In this document: piece after piece, positions 1 to 8,277 of the stretch
Position numbering within the stretch: position 1 is the first letter of the stretch
Layout of the letters: each line of letters opens with the position of its first letter
Assembly (NCBI RefSeq): GCF_000472545.1
Contig: NZ_AWZV01000005.1
Span: 218,745 to 282,744, forward strand
Direction of reading: 5' to 3'
DNA from: Burkholderia sp. WSM2232
GTDB taxonomy: Bacteria > Pseudomonadota > Gammaproteobacteria > Burkholderiales > Burkholderiaceae
Length of the DNA: 64,000 nt
Made by a program: the position numbers and the translations under genes
Notes under the pieces: model-generated
The model's database searches: none
What the model saw: the letters and a program-made list of their open reading frames with translations, nothing else
What the model was told of the DNA's origin: nothing

Positions 1-895
1 ACGAACATTTCACGCATAGCGCAATGCCCAGCATCAATGGCGAGAGCGCGAGCAGCGCGAGCGCTGCGAACACGCGATCGAATACTTCCTTGCTGGTGAT
101 CGCCTCGCGCGGCAGCGCCACGGGTGACAGGCTGATTGCGGGCCGGCCGATGAACGCGAGTGCGCCTCCATGTTCCTGGACACCGAGCGCGTCCACGTCC
201 GGCAGCAGGCGCAGGTCGGCCAGCGTGCCGCGCAGCCCGTCCACGCAGCGCTGCAGCGATGCTTCAGCTGTCATGGGCAATGCCAGCCAGACTTCCCGAA
301 TTGCGTTCGCCTCGATAGAATCGTGAACCCGCCTCAACGCGTCGATATCATGGTCGACGGCCGCCTGGTCTGCATCTGCACTGACCGCAGCCAGCTCCAC
401 GACGCCGACAACCTTGAAGCCTGCTGCAGCATTTGCTTCTGTGTCGCGCGATACGCGGTCGAAATAGCGTCCATAGCCAATAATCGAAACGTGCCGCAAG
501 TCATGACCGGCGTGACGGTATCGGCGCAACATCGAATACACGGCCACTCGGGTGACTACCAGCAGTGCTGCGGTAACCAGTGTCCACACGAGCAGCCAGC
601 GGCCGGACAAGGTGTGGATACCGCCGAGCAGAAACACGAGTGCAAACGCCAGCGCCTGAACCGAAAACCACGCAGCCACGACGCGCACAAACAGCGGCCG
701 AAGCGGCCGCCCGCGCCACGACAGATAAATGGAATAGCCCGGAAATGCCATTGCAACGAGTGCCGCCACCATCACAGCGCTGAAGCAATGCAGCAGAGGA
801 TGCGGCACGGCCTCGCCGAAGCAGATTCGCGCTGCAATTGCAGCTCCCAGCAGTGTCATCGCGATATCGCAGAGTCGAGCAAGAACGATCTTCAT
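1..895 (-). CDS. Polyprenyl glycosylphosphotransferase, N-terminal part (cut by window edge)
   Basis: Membrane sugar transferase of exopolysaccharide synthesis, expected to load the first sugar-phosphate onto undecaprenyl phosphate. I translated this frame directly; it stays open to the left edge, giving 298 codons. The first ~125 residues carry four or five hydrophobic segments, followed by a Rossmann-like CoA_binding_3 region with the motif VSIIGYGRYFDR near residue 140. The last visible part (PREAITSKEVFDRVFAALALLALSP-like, positions 1-90) is the start of the bacterial sugar transferase domain with its hydrophobic helix. The catalytic part lies outside the window. The ATG at 893-895 has GGAGAG just upstream. 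It lies downstream of the Wzy-like and acyltransferase genes on the same strand, so an EPS role fits. The family call is firm; the sugar substrate is unknown. Confidence 0.85.
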   Translation of the reverse strand, partial: MKIVLARLCDIAMTLLGAAIAARICFGEAVPHPLLHCFSAVMVAALVAMAFPGYSIYLSWRGRPLRPLFVRVVAAWFSVQALAFALVFLLGGIHTLSGRWLLVWTLVTAALLVVTRVAVYSMLRRYRHAGHDLRHVSIIGYGRYFDRVSRDTEANAAAGFKVVGVVELAAVSADADQAAVDHDIDALRRVHDSIEANAIREVWLALPMTAEASLQRCVDGLRGTLADLRLLPDVDALGVQEHGGALAFIGRPAISLSPVALPREAITSKEVFDRVFAALALLALSPLMLGIALCVKCS

Positions 896-1458
896 CGGGC
901 CTCTCCAGGTGGGCTGTAACCATGTCGGCGACTAAATTGATGCAGCACTGCTTGTCGTCCGTGAGTGCAACGAGAAGGCAAGGCGTGAAGTGATCTTCTC
1001 CAGATCGCGGCAATCATGCGCAACTCGCTTTATCGTTGCGCGTGCATGAATTACCGCTGGAATTCATTTGCACTTCGTTAATGCCGGATCGCCAAATGAA
1101 ATGCAATTGCGTTTGATGAAACGGATCATATTCGCAGCAATGAACGCCAATTAATCCGCGTCCGATACGAACACAGTGTTGGCGGAAACGAGCAACTCGA
1201 AGAATGCCGCGTCATCGTGCTACATAGCGCTCCGCGTGCACTGATCGACGCGAGAGCGGCACCCGCATGAGAAGAGCGTAGCAGTACAGCGCCTGACCAC
1301 GTGCACACGCACAGCGCGACGATGACAGTTTGGCGACGATCGCAGATGAGAAATCAGCGTGATAGGCTTATTACTGCTTCATTGCCCGCCACATCGCGCC
1401 ATTTTTATGAATTGTTTTGCTGTCGTCAGCCTGTTTCGATGTGACGAATGGGCGTTAG
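896..1458. promoter_or_regulatory. Intergenic region upstream of the sugar-transferase gene with TTGGC/GCCAA half-sites
   Basis: No convincing gene in 560 bp; the short open frames have poor coding character. The stretch around 1040-1160 is AT-richer than its surroundings. CGCCAA or TTGGCG half-sites occur at about 1090, 1145, 1178 and 1330, resembling those around the two GlxA-type regulator genes at 4.1-6.3 kb. I infer a regulated promoter for the EPS gene to the left. Confidence 0.4.
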
Positions 1459-2943
1459 TCACGGCTTTGCGCTAATAGCAATACCATGCATTCCGCGCGA
1501 AATAGAAGGCGGCCGTTTGCCACGAGGCCAGTTCAATGCAAAACCCATTGGCACACCAAACAGTACCACCCAGCGAACCACGTAGTAGACAAGCACATTA
1601 GAATCGAACAGAAAGAACAGGAACGGCAAAGGCCATAGTACTGTTCGAAGTGCAGTCCATCTCGACGAATGCCGTCCCACGCGGTTGAGCGTGACGAGAA
1701 GCCAGACGGGTATCGCAAACGAGAGCACGAATCCCGGCAAGCCGAAGTTGATCAGGAACTCGCCCGGCATGCCGAAGAGCAAGGTGGTCTTGTCCATCGT
1801 GCCGCGCTCAAGAGCCCGCACGATCTCGCTCTTTTCCTGTGCGAACGTGTCGGGCTTGTCGTGCCACAGTGCGCTCGGAACAATCGACGCGAGCGCGCCC
1901 ACAAAACTGCGGCCCATTGCGAGTTCGTAGGCTGGTTTTTCTACTTCGTTAATCGCAACGGCCTGCACGTCGAAGCGCGACAGATCGCGAAACAGAAACG
2001 CACTCAGCGGTCCCATACTCACTTCCAGGTCGCGCTGTTCTGCAAAACGTTGTGGCAACCTGGCGAGATCCGAATAGCCGAGACCGAGCTTCAACGGAAT
2101 GAGCAGAATGCCTGTCAGCGCCACGCCCATGCCGAAGGTGCGCGCCTTTCTCGCACTGATAGGTTTGACGAAGCCGTGGTAGATGAAGAGCGCAAACACG
2201 AGTACGAATACAATTCCCTGACGGCTGCCTGCAACGCCTGCAGAGAGCCACCCCAAGGCGCCCAGTTGCGCGAATGCAATCGTCGTAAAGAGAACATTTC
2301 GGCGCCTGCGCATGGTGAGACAAACGAACACCCAAAGCGGCGAGGTATTGGCGAAAGCCTGGATCACACCCAGCCCGCGAAACGGATCGTAGTCGGTGCC
2401 GTTGCTCTCCACGCGCGTGTTGTAGAGCTGGACCACATGCGAATAGCCACCGAGCTTCACGTACATGAATGCGAGCGCACACAGCGAAAGTGCTGCGAAC
2501 AGATAGGCAAGCCCGCCTGCCCTCGCCGTTGTATCGGTGGGTGCTGTCCATTGGGTCAATGCTCTCCCGTTGATGTCCAGAGCAATCTTTGTCAGGGCAA
2601 TTCCCGCGATACTCAACAGGTACCACGCGACCACAGGTGCGCTGTCCTGAGGAAACAGCTTCAGATAGATTTCGTCCCCAACCAGCAATTGCCAAAGCGG
2701 AAAGACGCCAAAAAAGAACAGGAGAAAGACGCGGAACCAGCGGACTGTCGGATTGCGCGGTTTGATCGACATAATGAGGGCGATCAGGACGCCGCTCAGA
2801 ATGATAGTCAGCGTGTGCGCGCGTGCCGTATAAAGCACCACCAATGCTATGGCACTCACGGTTCCGGCAACTAGAGCAAGCCATAGTGCTTTCAGACTGC
2901 TCGGCGGCGCGGGCATGCGCCCGCTGGATTTAATCGTGATCAT
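1459..2943 (-). CDS. Wzy-like oligosaccharide repeat-unit polymerase
   Basis: Predicted inner-membrane polymerase, about 494 residues with at least ten hydrophobic segments, joining EPS repeat units on the periplasmic side (family inference). Features of the O-antigen/EPS polymerase group include a long periplasmic-loop-like stretch around residues 170-200 with YNTRVESNG and YDPFRG, and conserved aromatic and Arg residues near AGSRQGIVF. Sequence identity in this family is always low, so the call rests on topology and neighbours. I chose the ATG at 2943 because it forms an ATGA overlap with the stop of the upstream acyltransferase gene; a GTG nine bases earlier is possible. Translation is probably coupled. 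It may work with the sugar transferase at the left edge. Confidence 0.7.
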   Translation of the reverse strand: MITIKSSGRMPAPPSSLKALWLALVAGTVSAIALVVLYTARAHTLTIILSGVLIALIMSIKPRNPTVRWFRVFLLFFFGVFPLWQLLVGDEIYLKLFPQDSAPVVAWYLLSIAGIALTKIALDINGRALTQWTAPTDTTARAGGLAYLFAALSLCALAFMYVKLGGYSHVVQLYNTRVESNGTDYDPFRGLGVIQAFANTSPLWVFVCLTMRRRRNVLFTTIAFAQLGALGWLSAGVAGSRQGIVFVLVFALFIYHGFVKPISARKARTFGMGVALTGILLIPLKLGLGYSDLARLPQRFAEQRDLEVSMGPLSAFLFRDLSRFDVQAVAINEVEKPAYELAMGRSFVGALASIVPSALWHDKPDTFAQEKSEIVRALERGTMDKTTLLFGMPGEFLINFGLPGFVLSFAIPVWLLVTLNRVGRHSSRWTALRTVLWPLPFLFFLFDSNVLVYYVVRWVVLFGVPMGFALNWPRGKRPPSISRGMHGIAISAKP

Positions 2944-4007
2944 TGTGGCCACGTCCGGGTTGTCTTGGTCTGCTTTACCGCTTCATGTACCGTTTCGGAC
3001 AGTCGTGCAGTACGTTTGCGCGAAGCGCTTTTGATCCATCGGTTCAGATTGACTTCCACGAGCGAGAAGCAGGCGTAGCCGGCTACCAATGCACTCGCAA
3101 CGAGAACGACGACGCTAAGCACCGGATAGTTCTGGATGCCGCTCCTTTTCACAATCATGGCGGCAGCGGCGAGTGCGAAAGGATGGGCGAGATAGAGCGA
3201 ATAAGATGCTGCGCCAATGGCCGTAGCAAGTCTGCCGGGAATCGTCTCGCACGCTCGGCGAACCAGCAGTTCCATCCTCACCAGGCCGGCAAAGATCATC
3301 ATGAAGGGCAAGCCGTAACTGATCACTCGCGCATCGGCCGTGTTGGCAGGCGGCATGACACAAAGCGCGAGTATCCCGCCCGCCACCAGCGCGACGCTCA
3401 ATGGCAGTGGTCGGGATTCTTCGCGCACGTAAAGATACGCGGCAATCCCCATGACAAACTCGAGCAGCAAAGGCGAAGTCACGAATTTCAATGTGGGATT
3501 CGCGGGACTCAGCAGCACGCCGCCTGCAACCAGAGCAAGCAACGCCGCACACGTGAACGCGAGACGCCGGCCCATTGGAAGGCTCAACGACGCGGCGAAG
3601 ACAAGATAGAACAGAAACTCATAGCTCAACGTCCAGCCAGTCTGGATCAGGAACTTGTCGCCGGTCGGAATCAGGGTGAACGAATTGACGATGGTCGTCG
3701 TACCGCCGCTGCTGTTCACGACTGCGGGATTCACAAGATAGACAGCCAGCGCAACAAGCGACAACGTCCAGTACAGCGGGACGATTCTAAGTACTCGTGC
3801 CTTGACAAAACCGCGAGCGGTAACCTGCCGGTTCATCGTTACGTAGCACATGATGAAACCGGAAATAATGAAGAAAAGATCCACTCCCGATCCGCCGAAC
3901 TCCCACGTTGCACCCGTGCCCGAGATCTGCCCCTGCTTGTGAATAGCGTGGCAGACAACGACAAGGACAGCCGCCAAGGCGCGCAATACCTGCACCGAAT
4001 ACAACAT
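2940..4007 (-). CDS. Acyltransferase 3 family membrane protein
   Basis: Integral membrane O-acyltransferase of 355 residues, likely acetylating or otherwise acylating the exopolysaccharide. It starts with the family hallmark SVQVLRALAAVLVVVCHA, containing the catalytic-type RAL and H of the R-x10-H motif, followed by GVDLFFIISGFIMCYVT. About ten hydrophobic segments follow. The length is typical of ExoZ-like EPS acyltransferases. The ATG at 4007 has GGGAG seven bases upstream. It is the first gene of a minus-strand pair with the polymerase (ATGA overlap). Its promoter should lie in 4008-4318, divergent from the GlxA-type regulator. Confidence 0.85.
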   Translation of the reverse strand: MLYSVQVLRALAAVLVVVCHAIHKQGQISGTGATWEFGGSGVDLFFIISGFIMCYVTMNRQVTARGFVKARVLRIVPLYWTLSLVALAVYLVNPAVVNSSGGTTTIVNSFTLIPTGDKFLIQTGWTLSYEFLFYLVFAASLSLPMGRRLAFTCAALLALVAGGVLLSPANPTLKFVTSPLLLEFVMGIAAYLYVREESRPLPLSVALVAGGILALCVMPPANTADARVISYGLPFMMIFAGLVRMELLVRRACETIPGRLATAIGAASYSLYLAHPFALAAAAMIVKRSGIQNYPVLSVVVLVASALVAGYACFSLVEVNLNRWIKSASRKRTARLSETVHEAVKQTKTTRTWPQ

Positions 4008-4120
4008 GTGAGCTCCCGACTGTCAGATGACGTTGATCGATTACCGCTGCTTCTCGCGGCACGGTCAGCGATTCAAGCGGTCGATGTTAGCACCGGCCTC
4101 GAATCAATTCCGTCATAACG

Positions 4121-4218
4121 TTTGGTGAAATCCGCCACATTTCTGCTGTTCGGGCTGCAATCAGATTGGCAGGCTTTCGCTTACCATCGGATGCCAACAT
4201 GTTGGCGAAATCCGCCAC
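4121..4218. promoter_or_regulatory. Operator cluster: two TTGGYGAAATCCGCCA copies and a 14-bp palindrome
   Basis: TTTGGTGAAATCCGCCAC (4121-4138) and GTTGGCGAAATCCGCCAC (4201-4218) are near-identical and exactly 80 bp apart. Each is an inverted repeat of the form TGGCG-N5-CGCCA (the first copy with one mismatch). The second overlaps the perfect palindrome GCCAACATGTTGGC (4193-4206). They sit between the divergent acyltransferase and GlxA-type regulator genes. The binding protein is not known; autoregulation by the adjacent regulator is inferred. Confidence 0.5.
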
Positions 4219-4318
4219 GGGTCAATTGGTAATAAAAAGACTCGGTAGCATGCGTTCGAGCGATTGAAGACAACTTCGAAAGAACAACAAAGTCATATAT
4301 CTCCGGGAACGTACGACG

Positions 4319-5314
4319 ATGGGGCCTCGCAGCGGTGAAGCTCACGAGAACGCACTTGAAACACAGTCCTCAACACACAAAGGCAGCGCGAGGCACATTG
4401 GCGTTGCACTTTTCAACGGGTTCGCGCTTCCGGACGTTGCGTCCATCATCGAAGTATTTCAATCGGCCAATGCATTGAGCGACCCGGATCAATCCGGGCG
4501 CGTGCATTACGAAGTCTCTCTTCTGTCGGCATCGGGTGGACGCATAGCCAGTTCGTCGTCCGTCTTTATCTGGACCGACGGCGTCGACTCCCTACGGCGT
4601 ACCGACAACTTCCATGCGCTCTTTATTGCTGGCGGTATTGGTGCGACAACAGCGTTTCGCGACGATCGTCTGATTGTGTGGTTGCGACGCGTGTTTCCGG
4701 CCAGCGCGCTCGTTCACGCTATCGCTGAAGGACGCTTGCTGCTCCACGCGGCAGGCCTCACGCCTAGCGGAAGCGGTCGTACCGACGTACAACATGGAGC
4801 GAAGGTGAAAGGTCCCTCGCGCGCGATAGATCATTCGATGAGTCCGCTGCAAATCGCTTTACGCATCGTAGAAGAGGACATCGGCGCTGATATCGCACGC
4901 CAGGTGGCCGAGTGGGCCGCGCCGCGGCAGAGGCTGAAGACGGATGCGAACATTCGTGCAACGCCGGCGCCGCATGTCAGCGAACAGATTCAGGCTTCGG
5001 CGAGATGGATGGAAGCCAACGGCACGCGTCCCGTTTCCATTGAAGCCGCAGCGCAGATCGCCGCCATGAGCGAGAGAAATTTTCTGCGGCGCTTCAAGAA
5101 CGAGATGGGCGTCACGCCTTCAGACTATCTTCTTCACGTACGACTGGAAATGAGCTGCAAGCTGCTTGAGAGCACGAGTCTGCCCGTCGACAAGATCGCG
5201 CGCCGCTGCGGAATCGGCAGCGGCGGACGGCTTGCCAAATTGTTCCGCAAGCATCTTTCCACTACGCCGACCGAATACCGGATGATGCGGCAAGGGTTGC
5301 GAAAACCGTCGTGA
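4319..5314 (+). CDS. GlxA-type transcriptional regulator (DJ-1/PfpI domain plus AraC HTH), copy 1
   Basis: 331-residue regulator. Residues ~20-190 form a DJ-1/PfpI-like domain beginning HIGVALFNGFALPDVASIIE, and residues ~215-325 form an AraC double helix-turn-helix with ERNFLRRFKNEMGVTPSDYL and IARRCGIGSGG. In this family the N-terminal domain senses a small molecule and is not enzymatic; no Cys nucleophile is evident in the usual place. It is a close paralogue of the gene at 6311-7303, with the same architecture and nearly the same HTH. It lies divergent from the EPS genes, so EPS control is plausible but unproven. The ATG at 4319 has only a weak GGGAA upstream. Confidence 0.85.
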   Translation: MGPRSGEAHENALETQSSTHKGSARHIGVALFNGFALPDVASIIEVFQSANALSDPDQSGRVHYEVSLLSASGGRIASSSSVFIWTDGVDSLRRTDNFHALFIAGGIGATTAFRDDRLIVWLRRVFPASALVHAIAEGRLLLHAAGLTPSGSGRTDVQHGAKVKGPSRAIDHSMSPLQIALRIVEEDIGADIARQVAEWAAPRQRLKTDANIRATPAPHVSEQIQASARWMEANGTRPVSIEAAAQIAAMSERNFLRRFKNEMGVTPSDYLLHVRLEMSCKLLESTSLPVDKIARRCGIGSGGRLAKLFRKHLSTTPTEYRMMRQGLRKPS

Positions 5315-5539
5315 CGGCGAGTTGGCATTTTTCGCGTCAATGCCAATTGGCTATGTGATTGGCGCCAGTCTCAGTGGCTGTCAGTCACGCCTGCGAGGAA
5401 TATAAGAATATATATAGAAATGGAAACAAGCCTCTGCAATCGCATGGAATTGGCGAATAACAGAGCAGCGGCTTGACTCCATTGTTTCAATCAGGCCAAA
5501 TTCTCACGTGTTGGCAATCCATCCAATCGGAATAAGGCC
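5315..5539. promoter_or_regulatory. AT-rich spacer with repeated TTGGC/GCCAA sites and an inverted repeat
   Basis: TTGGCAT (5322-5328) and ATGCCAA (5340-5346) form a 7-bp inverted repeat just after the stop of the regulator. Further TTGGC or GCCAA sites follow at about 5346, 5361, 5451, 5492 and 5511. The stretch 5400-5430 is strongly AT-rich. No gene is apparent. It may be an operator region or a weak terminator. Confidence 0.35.
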
Positions 5540-5758
5540 CTAACCCGTGCGCGAAACGCGCATGCCGTTGCTTATTTCGAGCGCTGCCAACAGATCCGGC
5601 GCGCTCAAATCCGGCAACTTCCGGGCGATCATATCCCAGAAAATAAGTTCGTGCATAGCGGTGGCGTCTTCAATTGTATTCCACTCACGTGCGCCGACGA
5701 TGGCGTCGGCGGTCTCGCAGGCAGCATCGACGATCGCCTGAATGTATTGTTTGTGCAT
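5540..5758 (-). CDS. Small hypothetical protein (72 aa)
   Basis: Not recognised. The 72-residue product is acidic and helix-forming (AIVDAACETADAIVGARE then HELIFWDMIARKLPDL) and its composition looks like real protein. No clear Shine-Dalgarno precedes the ATG at 5758, and the opposite strand also carries open frames, so it could be spurious. It lies alone between the two GlxA-type regulators. Confidence 0.35.
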   Translation of the reverse strand: MHKQYIQAIVDAACETADAIVGAREWNTIEDATAMHELIFWDMIARKLPDLSAPDLLAALEISNGMRVSRTG

Positions 5759-5864
5759 AGCTGCGTTAACGACCGCCGTTTCAACTTATTTAGCCTGTCC
5801 CGCAATCGTTTGCGAAAAAAATGCGCGCCTCGTGGCGACGGCTTGTGCCGGCCGCCGCCGGACG

Positions 5865-5895
5865 GCGCGTGGCGTCCAGACTGACCGCCACGCGC
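5865..5895. terminator. 10-bp perfect hairpin
   Basis: GCGCGTGGCG (5865-5874) and CGCCACGCGC (5886-5895) are perfect complements around an 11-nt loop. No T-run follows on either strand, so it may be a processing or stability hairpin rather than a classical intrinsic terminator. Confidence 0.35.
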
Positions 5896-6310
5896 ATTAT
5901 TCAGGTGCAAAGCCCCTCGAGCGCGCACAAAAACGGCTCCAGGTCTTTCTCGTGAGACTGAAGACTCATACAACCGGACCTGAATACGTTGTAATTTCTC
6001 GCAGTTTTCTCACGGCATATCTGAATTTTCTGCGCATCGACGCAAACAGTGCTATATAGACAGGCCGCGCTTTCGCAAAAATCTTGAAAAAAATCAATCG
6101 ACCTTCTCATTTGGTCCCGTAACGAATGTGAATTGGATAAATGCACCGTCAGCATGCATGCTTCATATCAGTCTGATGTCGCCAACGGCCAATTTGTTGG
6201 CTGATTCAGCCATGTAATAATTAACTGGAAGCCAATCGTATAGGATTGACTCACAACAACTAAAGACAGAGCCAGAAGGCTTTGCAGGCCGATATATTCC
6301 GGGGAAAAAG
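5896..6310. promoter_or_regulatory. AT-rich upstream region of the second GlxA-type regulator
   Basis: No gene seen. The last 150 bases hold GCCAACGGCCAA and TTTGTTGGC (6181-6201) and AGCCAATCG (about 6222-6230). These are the same half-sites seen upstream of the first regulator copy and inside the EPS spacer at 896-1458. The ATG at 6311 follows GGGGAAAAAG. Confidence 0.4.
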
Positions 6311-7303
6311 ATGGAGCTGATAGAAACTCTACCGCGCTGCACGCCGCAAAATTCTGAGTCAGCGCACAAGACAGAGGTTGCACATGTCGACATCGCACTG
6401 TTCAATGGTTTTGCGTTGCCGAAAGTAGCAGCCATCATCGAAGTCTTTCACAAAGCCAATGCGCTAACCGCGTCGCAGCGTGACGGCCGCGTGTATTACG
6501 ACATCTCATTGCTATCGGCCGCGGGCGGCCGGATTGCCAGTTCGTCGTCGGTATTCGTCTGGACGGACAGTGTCGAAACGCATAGAGGCACGAACGATCG
6601 CCATCTGCTGTTCATTGCAGGCGGTGCGGGCGTGCAGCAGGCGTGCCGCGACGAACGTCTGAGCAGTTGGCTGCGGCGCCGCCATCCTTTCAGCGAAATC
6701 GTTCACCCCATTGCGGAGGGACGGCAGCTTCTCGAGGCAACCGGGCTGCCCAGCCGCTACTGCCCGCTCGTGTACGGCGAGCAGGACGCACATGAGCCCT
6801 ATGCGAGGCCCCCGCTGACTGAAGCGCCGACAGCCGTAAGCACGGCACTGCGTCTGGTGGAAGAACATCTTGGCCCCGACCTCGCAAGGCAGATCGCGCA
6901 GTCTATTGCCCCCGAACGCAGAACGCCGTTCAGCAACGACATGACGCGTGCATCGCACCAGGTCAGCGAGAAGATCATGGCGTCGGTGCGCTGGCTCGAA
7001 GCGAACGTCGATCGCCCTATTTCGATCGACGCGGCCGCGCAGGTCGCCGCAATGAGTGAGCGCAACTTTCTGCGGCGCTTCAAAAGCGAAATGGGCATGA
7101 CGCCTTCGGACTATCTGCTGCGCGCGCGCCTGAACATGAGCTGCAGAATGCTGGTGGAATCGCGCTTACCCGTCGACAAGATTGCCCGGCGCTGTGGGAT
7201 CGGCAGCGGCGGCCAGTTAGCCAAACTGTTCAGAAAGTATCTGGCGACCACGCCATCGGACTATCGGACAAGTAAAGCCGCCCCGCTGAGCAATCTTTCC
7301 TGA
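6311..7303 (+). CDS. GlxA-type transcriptional regulator (DJ-1/PfpI domain plus AraC HTH), copy 2
   Basis: 330-residue paralogue of the gene at 4319-5314. The N-terminal DJ-1/PfpI-like domain (VDIALFNGFALPKVAAIIE) and the C-terminal AraC HTH (ERNFLRRFKSEMGMTPSDYL, IARRCGIGSGG) align without gaps over long stretches; the middle (residues ~150-210) diverges. A good Shine-Dalgarno (GGGGAAAAAG) precedes the ATG. The HTHs are almost identical, so the two proteins probably read the same TTGGC-type sites, while the diverged centres suggest different effectors (inference). It could regulate the EPS genes, itself and its paralogue. Confidence 0.85.
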   Translation: MELIETLPRCTPQNSESAHKTEVAHVDIALFNGFALPKVAAIIEVFHKANALTASQRDGRVYYDISLLSAAGGRIASSSSVFVWTDSVETHRGTNDRHLLFIAGGAGVQQACRDERLSSWLRRRHPFSEIVHPIAEGRQLLEATGLPSRYCPLVYGEQDAHEPYARPPLTEAPTAVSTALRLVEEHLGPDLARQIAQSIAPERRTPFSNDMTRASHQVSEKIMASVRWLEANVDRPISIDAAAQVAAMSERNFLRRFKSEMGMTPSDYLLRARLNMSCRMLVESRLPVDKIARRCGIGSGGQLAKLFRKYLATTPSDYRTSKAAPLSNLS

Positions 7304-7420
7304 GCGTGCGCCGCACCTCCGCTTCCCTCTTTTCGCCCATTACCGGATGCGCCGCTTCTGCATCATGCTTTTGCATGTTGAGCGGCAGCACCGGCTGTCA
7401 TCGATTTGGCCATTCCGACC

Positions 7421-7897
7421 ATGATTTACGCAACGACGCGCCGCTCTTCTTTTGATGTCTCGGACGCCGAGGTTCCCGATCGTCGCAATCGGATGTACAC
7501 CAACGCGTCGCCGCTCCTTGTCGGCCTGCGTCTATGGGGTTTCGACAGACCCAAGGTGCGACGCTGGGGCGAGAATCTGCCCACGCTCGGCGGCCGCCTC
7601 GCGTGGGAAATCATGCACGATCCCGATGACGATGCAGTAGATGTCGTGATCCATCTTGTACGGTCGTCCGCAACGGCACTCGGTTCGTTTTGCTGGAACT
7701 GCGTGGGTGCGAACCGAGCCATGCACGACGCTCGACATGGCCGCGTTCTCAACGTGGCGATTTTTTCGGGCGATGCGCGCCGCTTGCCGGCGCAGCTCAA
7801 CGGACTATGGGTAATGGCGGGGCAACGCCCGCAAGAAGATATCGTCCACGAAGTCGTCCGCACGCTCGTGGTTCCGCGTTTGGCGAACGCACGGTGA
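7421..7897 (+). CDS. Hypothetical protein (158 aa)
   Basis: Function not recognised. The product begins MIYATTRRSSFDVSD and contains a patterned segment GGRLAWEIMHDPDDDAVDVVIHLV followed by a WNCVGANRAM stretch, with no signal peptide or membrane segment. An in-frame TTG at 7406 would add five residues; I prefer the ATG at 7421. No hrpII box lies upstream, unlike the next gene. It stands alone between the regulator and the oxidase gene. Confidence 0.55.
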   Translation: MIYATTRRSSFDVSDAEVPDRRNRMYTNASPLLVGLRLWGFDRPKVRRWGENLPTLGGRLAWEIMHDPDDDAVDVVIHLVRSSATALGSFCWNCVGANRAMHDARHGRVLNVAIFSGDARRLPAQLNGLWVMAGQRPQEDIVHEVVRTLVVPRLANAR

Positions 7898-8277
7898 TGC
7901 GTGCACGGTGATGCGTTCGTCCGTGCAGATGGCCAAACCCTGACAACTCAGCCCTCCCTGTTCGTTTCTCCGTCACGCGATTCGCTTCCCTGCTCGCGGA
8001 CCGCGCCCACGATAGTAACGTTCCTAGCGGTATCAACGTTCGCGCAGCAACGCTGCCGTCGCCGCCGCATGCGGTCGGACTCACCATTCGAGTGAGTTGG
8101 CCGCTTATCGGCCGCCGCATCCGGCTGGCCGGCGATGTTCGCCCCGGGCACTTCATGCTTTGCTTGCCGCGCGCTTTTCATCCGTTATGCGCCTCCGGCG
8201 GCCTGCGCTCACACATGCTGTGGAGCCAGTCGATTCACGCCGTCGTGACGCCGAGACAACTCAACAGGGAACACAAC
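7898..8277 (+). promoter_or_regulatory. Long leader of the oxidase gene with hrpII/PIP box (7961-7984)
   Basis: TTCG at 7961-7964 and TTCG at 7981-7984 are separated by exactly 16 bases (TTCGT-N15-TTCGC). TAACGT at 8016-8021 lies 31 nt downstream and fits the YANNRT -10 of HrpB/HrpX promoters. The predicted transcript would have a leader of roughly 250 nt before the ATG at 8278. A GTG at 8092 opens the same frame earlier but lacks a ribosome site. No other gene is seen here. Confidence 0.7.

Noticed and set aside
24..919. Plus-strand open frames opposite the left-edge gene
   Set aside because: The minus-strand frame gives an obvious membrane sugar transferase; the plus-strand translations are Ser/Arg/His-rich shadows.
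1126..1308. 60-codon minus-strand frame in the EPS spacer
   Set aside because: Composition (Ser/Arg-rich) and lack of a ribosome site do not support a gene.
8092..8277. N-terminal extension of the oxidase from a GTG at 8092
   Set aside because: No ribosome site; the ATG at 8278 has CAGGGAAC and starts a typical flexible leader.
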